From positions 1 to 22,446 of the IMG/VR virus record IMGVR_UViG_3300045738_000546: 22,446 nucleotides of DNA. One strand, written 5' to 3'. The DNA comes from a virus. The translations under genes and the position numbers were made by a program. The notes below the pieces were generated by a model. That model had not been told where the DNA came from. It made no database searches and worked only from the letters and a program-made list of their open reading frames with translations. The first letter of the stretch is position 1; each line of letters starts with the position of its first letter. Positions 1 to 5,760 of the stretch are shown one piece after another.

Positions 1-1743
1 TTCAGTTTTATGTCCATATTTCTTTAGACTCCTTATTACTTTTTCGTATTCATTGATTAACGTCTCTGTTTCTGCAGTCACTGACTGCCTTTTCATAGCT
101 TCATATGTATTGATTAAAGATTCTACGCTATTTATTTTACCAAATCTATTTATAATACAGAGTGTATCTTTAAATGCATCATTTACATGGTAAAATGACA
201 TACGTTTCCAAAATAATCCTAAATTAGTAAGATAATCACTTTGATGATTTTCAATGTCATAAACAACATTTATCTCATATTTAAAATATGAAGATATCTT
301 ATCTTCAACACATTTATCGATAAATTCTTTATTTAAAGATTTACCATAAAAAGCTACAAGCATTCTTTTTATTCTTGTACTTCTATCCATACAGGATTTA
401 ATAATATAATACTTTTTTATAGTATCTTTAGAATTTACTACATTTGTTTCTTCTGATTCTATTGAAGCTCCAGTTACTCTATGTTTATATTTCCCAGTAT
501 GAGTCATATTATCATAGTGTAATTGTCTTTTTATTTCTAAAGGTGCTAAATATTTACAATATAAATTTATTGCATAATTAGCCTCATTTAATAAACTATC
601 TACCATTTCATTACCATTAATCCATTGATAAAAATTATTAATTAATGTAGATAATGAAAATAAAATAGTTTTATTTATATCATGTCCTTCTATTCGTGAT
701 AGTTCTTGATCAACACTAGACATTATTTCTCTTGTTGTAAAATAAGTTTGAGTACCATCTTCACTTGTATTTGGAATAACAAATAAAGTTCTAGTACTAG
801 CCCAGGGTAAGATAGAAAATTCAGATTGAGAATAATTTCTTCTATCATCTTTTCTTTCATTAGTTTCCATTTGATGTGTTTGAAAATATGAATATTGTTT
901 ACTATCAAATACTTTTAATATCTTTTCTGAAAGACGAGGTTTAATATTATTTATTCTTTTGAATACTTCTGATAAACAATAAATATCATTAGTAACTGAT
1001 CCAGTATTTATTTTAAATAAATTAGTATTTATAAATTCTTTAAATAAAATAGGATCATTTATTGATTTTTTATAAATAATAGATTGTATTACTGATGTTA
1101 AAAACTCTTTAGTAATATTTTCTGATCCTGTTAATCCATTTGTTACTCTATTTATTATTGTAGAATGATTCAAATTCCAAAATGGTGAACGAACATTCCA
1201 AGTATTTAAGAACGAGTGTAATGTTTTTAGATACATAATTGGATTACCTTCTGATTTCCATTTATTAAGATCATTATCATATCCACCTAAACAAGGTTCT
1301 GTTCCAGAGATATGTGGATGCCAAGCAGGTGTCTCTGCTGCAAAATCAAAATGTGTAGAATCTTTATCATCATATAAAGAATTATAGAATTTAACATTTC
1401 TATTCTTTTCTATACGAACATATATCTTACCAAGATGATGAATCTTTCTTGCTCTTAATCTTGGAATACCCATATTAAATATAAGAGCAATATCATCCTT
1501 GCCCCATACATCATGAACATATCCATCTACAGCAACTAATCCAAATACTTCATTTGAATTTGATATCATTGCTCTAAGTATTTTCCAATATTTAGTATCC
1601 ATACTTTTCATTCTAAAAACCTTTAAAAAAGTTCTTTTTAATCTACTATCAAAAGATTTAACTTCTGTTTTAAAAGGTAATCCAGATACAGATGTTACAT
1701 CTCCCATCTTAGCTGGAAAGGTTATTCCAATATTATTAACCAT
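1..1743 (-). CDS. E2 ubiquitin-conjugating-like large protein (partial, C-terminus beyond window)
   Basis: Open for 581 codons from ATG 1743 to the window edge with no stop, so it is partial. The start is set by AAGGAG five bases upstream. Residues 142-151 read HPHISGTEPC, followed by LGG. E2 enzymes carry an HPN motif about ten residues before the catalytic Cys; here H142-P-H144 precedes C151 by nine, with Asn replaced by His. W162 and a helix-like stretch (about 169-182) ending before RSPFW resemble the region after the E2 cysteine. The upstream 80 or so residues contain predicted strands that could form the E2 sheet. About 430 further residues are unlike anything I recognise, with no Rossmann GxGxxG. 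The immediate upstream gene encodes a ubiquitin-like protein in the same operon, which supports the reading. The catalytic role is inference; a structural or RNA-binding phage protein is the alternative. Confidence 0.55.
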   Translation of the reverse strand, partial: MVNNIGITFPAKMGDVTSVSGLPFKTEVKSFDSRLKRTFLKVFRMKSMDTKYWKILRAMISNSNEVFGLVAVDGYVHDVWGKDDIALIFNMGIPRLRARKIHHLGKIYVRIEKNRNVKFYNSLYDDKDSTHFDFAAETPAWHPHISGTEPCLGGYDNDLNKWKSEGNPIMYLKTLHSFLNTWNVRSPFWNLNHSTIINRVTNGLTGSENITKEFLTSVIQSIIYKKSINDPILFKEFINTNLFKINTGSVTNDIYCLSEVFKRINNIKPRLSEKILKVFDSKQYSYFQTHQMETNERKDDRRNYSQSEFSILPWASTRTLFVIPNTSEDGTQTYFTTREIMSSVDQELSRIEGHDINKTILFSLSTLINNFYQWINGNEMVDSLLNEANYAINLYCKYLAPLEIKRQLHYDNMTHTGKYKHRVTGASIESEETNVVNSKDTIKKYYIIKSCMDRSTRIKRMLVAFYGKSLNKEFIDKCVEDKISSYFKYEINVVYDIENHQSDYLTNLGLFWKRMSFYHVNDAFKDTLCIINRFGKINSVESLINTYEAMKRQSVTAETETLINEYEKVIRSLKKYGHKTE

Positions 1744-1818
1744 GATAACTCCTTATATTGTTTAATTTAATTGATTCAGTTAAAGTAGGAAAAGCTGGTA
1801 AACCTATGACCATTAAAT

Positions 1819-1833
1819 AATAATGACATTATT
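1819..1833. other. AT-rich palindrome between the ubiquitin-like and E2-like genes
   Basis: AATAATGACATTATT is a perfect 15-base inverted repeat (7-base arms around one base). It lies in the 123-base gap between the two genes. The gap holds no other gene or convincing promoter. The hairpin could adjust translation or stability of the downstream half of the operon, but being AT-only it may be trivial. Confidence 0.3.
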
Positions 1834-1866
1834 CACTTCCCCTATCTCGGGCATGCAGACGGTAGT

Positions 1867-2076
1867 CTACTTACCTGATGCTACTTTGCTCTTTTGAAAA
1901 GAAACAAAATTTCCATCAGCAAGCGTGTGAGTGGCGTTAGCCTCACTACTTTCTACATGTATTTGAACTCCCTGAAGAGAAAGATCAAGCTGAGTAGCTA
2001 AATCGGCAGGATTAGTGCCTTCCATTTCTCTGGGCATACCACCATTGTGATATGATACAACTGTTACTTTAGCCAT
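1867..2076 (-). CDS. Ubiquitin-like / beta-grasp (MoaD/ThiS-like) small protein
   Basis: 69 residues from ATG 2076, with GGAGG six bases upstream. The layout fits a beta-grasp fold: strand 1 KVTVVSYHNG (3-12), strand 2 around GMPREMEG, a helix NPADLATQLDL, strand 3 GVQIHVESS, then TLADGNFVSFQKSKVASGK at the C-terminus. The pattern L-x-DG-x-x-V-x-x-x-x-KV-x-x-G is the classic end of prokaryotic ubiquitin-like, MoaD and ThiS proteins. Those normally end in Gly-Gly; this one ends Ser-Gly-Lys, so it would need trimming of Lys or a non-canonical conjugation chemistry. It sits directly upstream of the E2-like gene in one operon, so it is probably the modifier or partner of that protein. The fold assignment comes from sequence pattern only; target and activity are unknown. 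Confidence 0.6.
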   Translation of the reverse strand: MAKVTVVSYHNGGMPREMEGTNPADLATQLDLSLQGVQIHVESSEANATHTLADGNFVSFQKSKVASGK

Positions 2077-2098
2077 ATATCCTCCGTACGGTTAGGCG

Positions 2099-2281
2099 TT
2101 AAACAGATTTTCTTTTAGGTCGTTTCTTTCTACTTACTGGTATCTGTCTTGACCAATAGTATACTTGACCTCGTAACTTTTTTACTTGATTTTTTATATC
2201 TTTAATAGAACAATAACATACTACACATGTTATTATGACTCCTGCTATAAATCCAGTAAAAAACATAGAATATATTTCCAA
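2099..2281 (-). CDS. Small single-pass membrane protein
   Basis: 60 residues if started at TTG 2281, which lies six bases after AGGAG and one base beyond the upstream stop; ATG 2266 would give 55 residues. A longer reading from 2377 would run through the upstream gene and lacks an SD. Residues 6-24 are a hydrophobic transmembrane segment (FFTGFIAGVIITCVVCYC). The tail is strongly basic (KKLRG, RKKRPKRK). A short N-terminus and positive C-terminus predict N-out/C-in topology. No family recognised; phage lysis or superinfection proteins often look like this, but function is open. Confidence 0.6.
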   Translation of the reverse strand: MEIYSMFFTGFIAGVIITCVVCYCSIKDIKNQVKKLRGQVYYWSRQIPVSRKKRPKRKSV

Positions 2282-2282
2282 T

Positions 2283-2573
2283 TCATTCTCCTTTTTGTTT
2301 ATATTTAAAGTGTGGGGCAGGAGGATCGCTTTGCCATCTTTGATTTTCTCCTGTTGCATATCCTTTAATTTTAGCAACTGAAATCTTTGTATTTATAGAA
2401 TATTGTAAATGAGTTGTTCGTTTTGCCTTTTCATGTTTTACTACAGCATAATCGATTTTATCATTTATTTCTTTACAATGATTACTTCCAGTTTTAGTAA
2501 TAGTCCTGGCTAATTTTAAAAGATAAACTAAATAACCAGCTGTTTTTGTTTGTAAAATACTTTGATCAAGCAT
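2283..2573 (-). CDS. Hypothetical basic protein
   Basis: 96 residues from ATG 2573, preceded by GAGAGG at a good distance. The in-frame extension to 2633 is rejected because it crosses a strongly structured leader and has no SD. The protein is rich in Lys, Thr and His, predicted helical in its first half (KTAGYLVYLLKLARTITK), and ends in a Pro/Lys-rich tail. No known motif was recognised. Its stop is one base from the next gene's TTG start, so the two are translationally coupled. The structured element at 2599-2679 lies immediately upstream and may control it. Confidence 0.6.
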   Translation of the reverse strand: MLDQSILQTKTAGYLVYLLKLARTITKTGSNHCKEINDKIDYAVVKHEKAKRTTHLQYSINTKISVAKIKGYATGENQRWQSDPPAPHFKYKQKGE

Positions 2574-2598
2574 TATTACCTCTCTTTCTAAAAGACAT

Positions 2599-2679
2599 GG
2601 ATACAGTGTGTGAGTTTCCAAAACTCTGTACAAAGGGATACCCCAAATATCAATTGTACCCTTGTCAGTGACTGTATCC
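2599..2679 (-). ncRNA. Three-way-junction RNA element in the leader of the 2573-2283 gene
   Basis: A closing stem pairs GGATACAGT (2599-2607) with ACTGTATCC (2671-2679), nine perfect base pairs. Inside lie GAGTTT/AAACTC (2612-2617/2621-2626) and a second arm that can form either GTACAA/TTGTAC or AAGGG/CCCTT, which are mutually exclusive. The element fills the only sizeable gap between genes here and ends about 25 bases before the SD of the downstream gene. This fits a cis-regulatory leader or a processing site. It matches no riboswitch or ribozyme core that I recognise. Confidence 0.5.
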
Positions 2680-2688
2680 TATGTCATA

Positions 2689-2925
2689 TTAATGCGAAGA
2701 ATTGGTACCAACCTTAACAATTACTTTAACATTGTCAACTCTATAAATCCTGTCTTTTAGTCCCACATACTTTCCTTTAGCTTTATTTTTTCCACTAGAG
2801 GTTTTCATGTTAGTTGGTATTAAAAGTTTTGTATTCTTAGAGTTCTTCTTCGCAAATTTACTTTCTTTTATTTGACTATCAATGTAAACATCGATCTTAT
2901 CCTCCCAATAATCATAATCAAACAT
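2689..2925 (-). CDS. Hypothetical protein, 78 aa
   Basis: ATG 2925 overlaps the stop of the preceding gene (TAATG), with AAGGA upstream, so it is translationally coupled. The N-terminus is acidic and aromatic (MFDYDYWEDKIDVYID), the middle is Lys/Ser/Asn-rich and probably unstructured, and the C-terminus (YVGLKDRIYRVDNVKVIVKV) looks like beta strands of a small SH3-like or OB-like barrel. No family identified. Context suggests a small early phage protein. Confidence 0.55.
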   Translation of the reverse strand: MFDYDYWEDKIDVYIDSQIKESKFAKKNSKNTKLLIPTNMKTSSGKNKAKGKYVGLKDRIYRVDNVKVIVKVGTNSSH

Positions 2926-3272
2926 TAGATAAGTCCTTCATCTTCCCATTTAATCATTTTATCTAATACATCTTGAACAGAAATTTCATCACCTTTATAT
3001 GGTATTTTACAAGTACTCATAGATTTTAACATTTTTCCTTGTATTTTTACCACTTTTCCAATTTTATTAACTGTCCATTCATCTTTAATCTTATACTTTG
3101 CATCAATATTTATAAGACTTTGACGAAATTCTATTAAATCCTTCTGCATTATTTTCATATCTGTTATCTTTTTTTGCAGCTCTTCAATATCATAAGCATT
3201 ATCATAATGTTTATTAATTATCCATAGACCAAATAATGCTATAGTCATTAATAAGATAGTGTTAATTATCAT
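2925..3272 (-). CDS. N-terminally membrane-anchored coiled-coil protein
   Basis: 115 residues from ATG 3272, which overlaps the upstream stop as ATGA and follows GAGAGG. Residues 1-19 form a hydrophobic signal-anchor (MIINTILLMTIALFGLWII). Residues 29-60 (IEELQKKITDMKIMQKDL...) have heptad-like spacing of a coiled coil. The remaining C-terminal domain is charged with a possible short beta region (WTVNKIGKVVKIQGK). The layout is that of a spanin-like or membrane-tethered phage protein, but it is far from the lysis genes and no lipobox is present, so function stays open. Confidence 0.6.
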   Translation of the reverse strand: MIINTILLMTIALFGLWIINKHYDNAYDIEELQKKITDMKIMQKDLIEFRQSLINIDAKYKIKDEWTVNKIGKVVKIQGKMLKSMSTCKIPYKGDEISVQDVLDKMIKWEDEGLI

Positions 3273-3613
3273 TTAAATTTCCTCTCAGTTTTAATTGATT
3301 TTAAACCATAAACAGGTTTATACACTTTCCTATATTCTTCAGCTAATACGTTATGTCTATAATCATACATATCTTTATCACGTAGATAAGGATATTCATT
3401 AAACAATGATCTACATATTCTTCTAATAGAACTTGAAGAACTTATCTTATCTTTATAATAAGGACTTCCATAAACATATAAAAACTGAGACATACTTATC
3501 CCTAGATAATGTAATTCTCCTTCCCAGATCATAGTTTCTAAAAGTTTATAGCTTTTTCTTGTTTCAGGTTTAGCTTTGAGTAACCTGAGTACTCTTTCTT
3601 TTAGCTTTCTCAT
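3269..3613 (-). CDS. Phage winged-helix-like small protein (putative regulator or replication accessory)
   Basis: 114 residues from ATG 3613 with AAAGGAG upstream; first gene of the left-arm operon. The pattern KPETRKSYKLLETMIW ... SSSSIRRICRSLFNEYPYLR resembles a widespread family of small phage proteins (TR-x-SD-x-x-L...vW ... sI-x-R-x-RR-x-x-Q-x-x-P-x-L) predicted to adopt a winged helix. The C-terminus (YKPVYGLKSIKTERKFK) is basic, as expected for a nucleic-acid binder. Which target it binds cannot be read from the sequence. The family resemblance is from memory of its pattern, so DNA-binding is inference. Confidence 0.55.
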   Translation of the reverse strand: MRKLKERVLRLLKAKPETRKSYKLLETMIWEGELHYLGISMSQFLYVYGSPYYKDKISSSSSIRRICRSLFNEYPYLRDKDMYDYRHNVLAEEYRKVYKPVYGLKSIKTERKFK

Positions 3614-3650
3614 CAGCTTATCTCCTTTTTAAGGGTTATTGAAAATTTAT

Positions 3651-3693
3651 AGAGGAGAAGGCCAGCCAGCCTCTCCTTAGAGTTAACTCCTCT
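3651..3693 (-). promoter_or_regulatory. GC-rich nested hairpin upstream of the left-arm operon
   Basis: AGGAGA (3653-3658) pairs with TCTCCT (3672-3677), and GGC (3660-3662) with GCC (3669-3671) closes a hexaloop. An alternative outer pairing joins AGAGGAG (3651-3657) to CTCCTCT (3687-3693). GAGTTAACTC (3680-3689) is itself a palindrome. On the minus strand the hairpin is followed by CTATAAATTTT rather than a clean U-run. It may therefore be an attenuator or processing site between the noncoding RNA and the operon rather than a strong terminator. Confidence 0.4.
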
Positions 3694-3700
3694 AGAATTA

Positions 3701-4938
3701 TTGGGCGGTAACCAGTGCGTGGATGTATTATCTGGTATTCAATACGTGTCATGACACAGGAGTTGCTACTCTGCGCAACCGCCCAAAGATATCCCAGTGG
3801 TATGAACAGGTGAAAATATTACACAAAATCCTGCAGAGGTCTTCGCAGATACTCCATCACTGGGAATTATTGGGGCGAGAATGTTATATCCATTCATTTA
3901 AGTCTACAGTCTTTCACTGCTCTTTCGTGTATACCTTGAGGGCTTGTTTTAATGTGCACTTCTCTCTGGCATAAACCGTCCCATTTAAATAATATATAGG
4001 AGTAAATAAGATGTCCTGTTAGAGGCTATACATTCTTTGCATGACTAAAGAAAATATAACTTAAGTAACTTGTGTCTTACTTACTCCTAATGTTTAGCGG
4101 GAATTTTAACTCATCTATAAGTAATTAAACTTATAACTATAGTCATGGCTCCCGCCACTCACCAATTTAATATTTTGGCACTCAAGTTCGTTCTACACTT
4201 GTAACGGGAGTATTATTCATACCACATCGGTACTAGTAATGAACGTCAATCCTTATCAATATTTATTACTCTGATAATAATCTACTCATCGATTAAATGA
4301 ATTATCATTTCATAATACTATATAAGTTGCGGGTTATCCTTTTGATTGATATGAGTCTGAGTGCCAATAGTTATAGGGCTATCTGTATTTGATACACTTA
4401 AGTCGGCTTACCTATAATATCTACGTTGTAAGCTACAAATAACCCTAATATTAGGGGAAAGATTCAAGAGATTCATATAGTTTTATTAAACTATCAGGAT
4501 GTAACATTATAAAACCTGCATCATATTAATATCTTTTATGAACCCATAATACCTATGAGTAATTTACTCATTTTCTGGTATTATTACACTTTCCCCTTAA
4601 ATTATTGACGAAGGAATGAGACCAATTACCCTTTCGGAGTTATCCACTTAATGGCTTTTAGCGTATCTGGCTAACACTCATTCCTATTACATTGGATCAC
4701 CTGGTATTTAATCATCGTTTCAGATGAGCAGGCACTGAGATAACAATGTAATGTCGTCAATTTAAATATTTGAGGTACCAGATATTTATCATTACTGGTT
4801 CGTTTGCTTATCCCTCTTTAGCTTCGTGTTTCTTTAATTGTGCATTATTCTTCCTTAATAATGGTTAAAATATAAACCCTATAGCCTGTACTAGCCTATA
4901 CGTTACTCTTATAGCGCCCTATAGTCTACCTGTACATT
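3701..4938 (-). ncRNA. Giant structured noncoding RNA (GOLLD/ROOL-size class or novel)
   Basis: About 1.24 kb without a credible gene and with very many inverted repeats. Main stems, as plus-strand positions: 3701-3709/3778-3786 (9 bp), 3792-3799/3858-3865 (8), 3997-4011/4075-4089 (15 with one wobble), 4095-4103/4149-4157 (9, two wobbles) enclosing 4116-4122/4129-4135 (7), 4272-4278/4301-4307 (7), 4371-4377/4411-4417 (7), 4477-4483/4488-4494 (7), 4546-4553/4577-4584 (8), 4612-4620/4677-4685 (9), 4686-4694/4744-4752 (9). Many smaller hairpins are nested inside. Pairs 4006/4080 and 4096/4156, inside helices, are A-C on the plus strand but U-G on the minus strand, so a minus-strand RNA is favoured. 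A minus-strand terminator ends just upstream of it. Exact ends are not known. GOLLD and ROOL are large phage-associated RNAs of unknown function; membership is only a guess. Confidence 0.65.
4877..4935 (-). promoter_or_regulatory. Duplicated T7/SP6-like promoter motif at the presumed 5' end of the large RNA
   Basis: On the minus strand, GTACAGGTAGACTATAGGG (4935-4917) and GTACAGGCTATAGGG (4891-4877) are near copies differing by a four-base insertion. The first ends ACTATAGGG, the same as the core and start of T7 promoters (CACTATAGGG), and its AGGT resembles the upstream part of the SP6 promoter. Both lie just after the terminator at 4939-4968, where a promoter for the large RNA would be expected. 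No single-subunit RNA polymerase gene is visible in the window, so the call is tentative. The alternative is paired RNA structure, since TATAG/CTATA can also pair here. Confidence 0.35.
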
Positions 4939-4968
4939 AAAAAAGATACCCCCGTTAGGGAGTATCTT
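4939..4968 (-). terminator. Rho-independent terminator of the 5353-4982 gene
   Basis: AAGATAC (4943-4949) pairs with GTATCTT (4962-4968), and CCC/GGG closes a four-base loop. The single C/A opposition at 4950/4961 becomes a U-G wobble on the minus strand. On that strand the stem is followed by six U (4944-4939). It lies 14 bases past the stop of the minus-strand gene, the expected place, and separates that gene from the large RNA. Confidence 0.88.
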
Positions 4969-4981
4969 AGTCGAAGCAGTC

Positions 4982-5353
4982 TTAGAAGCTGATGGCATCT
5001 CGGATGACAACAGGGTAGAAGACTGCGCTTATCGCTTCGGGCTGTGTACCGTCAGCACTTTCGTCGAAAGTGATAGGTTCACCGACCAAGCGGTAATCGA
5101 CGCCATCAACAACCTTGAGAGGTTGCTTCTTCGTCAGGGACGTAGAAACAATCTCAGCAACTTTCTTCGCTGTGATAACAGTGGGGAAAGTGCGATCAAG
5201 TTGAGTGCTGGTGACTCGTAAATTACGAGTGTAGAGGGTATTGCCCTCTTCATCTCGTTCCTTTATGAAGTCACCCACTCTGTTGGTGGCTCCTTTGGAA
5301 GTATTACCAAACTTGGCAGAACTGACGAGCTTGGTCTTGACTGATTTAGCCAT
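4982..5353 (-). CDS. Hypothetical protein, GC-rich single-gene cassette
   Basis: 123 residues from ATG 5353 with GAGGT nine bases upstream. The in-frame extension to 5458 is rejected because it would cross the control region and has no SD. The N-terminus is basic (MAKSVKTKLVSSAKFGNTSKG); the rest is mixed strand/helix with a hydrophobic end (ISAVFYPVVIRDAISF). No motif recognised; a small nucleic-acid-binding or structural role is possible but unproven. Sampled 60-base lines are near 52% G+C, against about 22-30% in the left arm and about 40% in the right arm, so base composition is unlike its neighbours. It has its own promoter region and terminator, consistent with a highly expressed or separately acquired moron-like gene. 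Confidence 0.7.
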   Translation of the reverse strand: MAKSVKTKLVSSAKFGNTSKGATNRVGDFIKERDEEGNTLYTRNLRVTSTQLDRTFPTVITAKKVAEIVSTSLTKKQPLKVVDGVDYRLVGEPITFDESADGTQPEAISAVFYPVVIRDAISF

Positions 5354-5384
5354 AATGTACCTCATTATGTAAATTAGGAAAGAT

Positions 5385-5408
5385 ATCATACCATGGGTAT
5401 GGTATAAT
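5385..5408. promoter_or_regulatory. Overlapping divergent extended -10 promoters
   Basis: Minus strand: TGGTATGAT at 5393-5385 (extended -10) would start transcription near 5378, leaving about 25 bases of leader before ATG 5353. Plus strand: TGGTATAAT at 5400-5408 would start near 5415 and read rightward. The two are inverted copies six bases apart, so each -10 lies close to the other's spacer or -35 region. No good -35 hexamer is seen for either, consistent with extended -10 promoters. Start sites are inferred. Confidence 0.5.
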
Positions 5409-5413
5409 AGTGA

Positions 5414-5432
5414 CACACTGTGTGCCACAGTG
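5414..5432. promoter_or_regulatory. Operator-like dyad beside the divergent promoters
   Basis: CACTGTG (5416-5422) and CACAGTG (5426-5432) are perfect inverted repeats with a three-base spacer; CACACTGTGTG (5414-5424) is a second overlapping palindrome. The dyad abuts the plus start point and covers the expected minus -35, a natural repressor or activator site. No cognate regulator is identifiable; the winged-helix-like protein at 3613 is one candidate. Confidence 0.4.
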
Positions 5433-5676
5433 AGAAGGGGGCAATGAGTTGCGATCAACAGCCCACAGCGAATTCAACGGGCAAGGCAACCCATGCCGTG
5501 AATTTGCACGGGGTGTAGCAACCTGTATACCTCGTAACCCCAGTCTAAATGAAATTTCATCAAAAGAGGTATATGGGATTTCTTACCCTACTCTAAAATA
5601 TTTTTATATTTTATTTTTTCCATTCTCCTATCCATCAGTAATATACAAACTTAACATAGGAGGTGTAAAGTATAAC
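5433..5676. other. Gene-free stretch between divergent control region and late promoter
   Basis: Together with the adjoining promoter sites this forms a 407-base gap between genes. The left part (to about 5560) is GC-rich and holds one clear hairpin, CCGTG/CACGG at 5496-5500/5507-5511. The right part is very AT-rich. An open plus frame spans it (from 5449), but its N-terminal half has no SD, no recognisable protein character and crosses the promoter, so I read it as leader. I see no tRNA, repeat array or attachment site. Confidence 0.5.
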
Positions 5677-5706
5677 TTGACTATTGCATCTTATATATAT
5701 TATTAT
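5677..5706 (+). promoter_or_regulatory. Sigma70-like promoter for the rightward small genes
   Basis: TTGACT at 5677-5682 is one base from the consensus -35. TATTAT at 5701-5706 lies 18 bases on and is a good -10 in an AT-rich context. Transcription would start near 5713 and read through the small genes at 5761 and 5909 toward the terminator at 6123. The spacer is itself full of TATA steps, so the exact -10 is uncertain. Confidence 0.55.
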
Positions 5707-5760
5707 ATAAATTATAGGCAAAAAGAAAGCACATTCTCTTCCGATAAGCTTTTGGCTTCA

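Noticed and set aside
2599-2679. Hammerhead ribozyme (CTGACAA and GAAAC seen on the minus strand)
   Set aside because: The core CUGANGA is not matched and no GAAA follows stem II in the right position.
1-3613. E1-like or JAB-domain gene completing the ubiquitin-like system
   Set aside because: No GxGxxG Rossmann motif and no JAB HxHxnD signature in any left-arm protein within the window; such genes may lie outside it.
3701-3786. tRNA gene on the minus strand, suggested by a 9-bp acceptor-like stem enclosing three arms with a CAT loop
   Set aside because: No T-arm consensus (GGTTCRANTCC), the CAT loop does not fit a 5-bp stem with a 7-base loop, and the arms are in the wrong positions. I treat it as one domain of the large RNA.
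3723-3974. 83-residue plus-strand reading frame
   Set aside because: No SD, no recognisable composition, and it runs across several stems of the structured RNA.
3614-4981. Group I or group II intron
   Set aside because: It does not interrupt a gene, no intron-encoded endonuclease or maturase is present, and no domain V-like or P7-like core was recognised.
5449-5760. N-terminal extension of the small basic protein on the plus strand
   Set aside because: No SD, no protein-like pattern, it crosses the promoter at 5677-5706 and a very AT-rich tract; only the last 45 codons resemble a known small phage protein.
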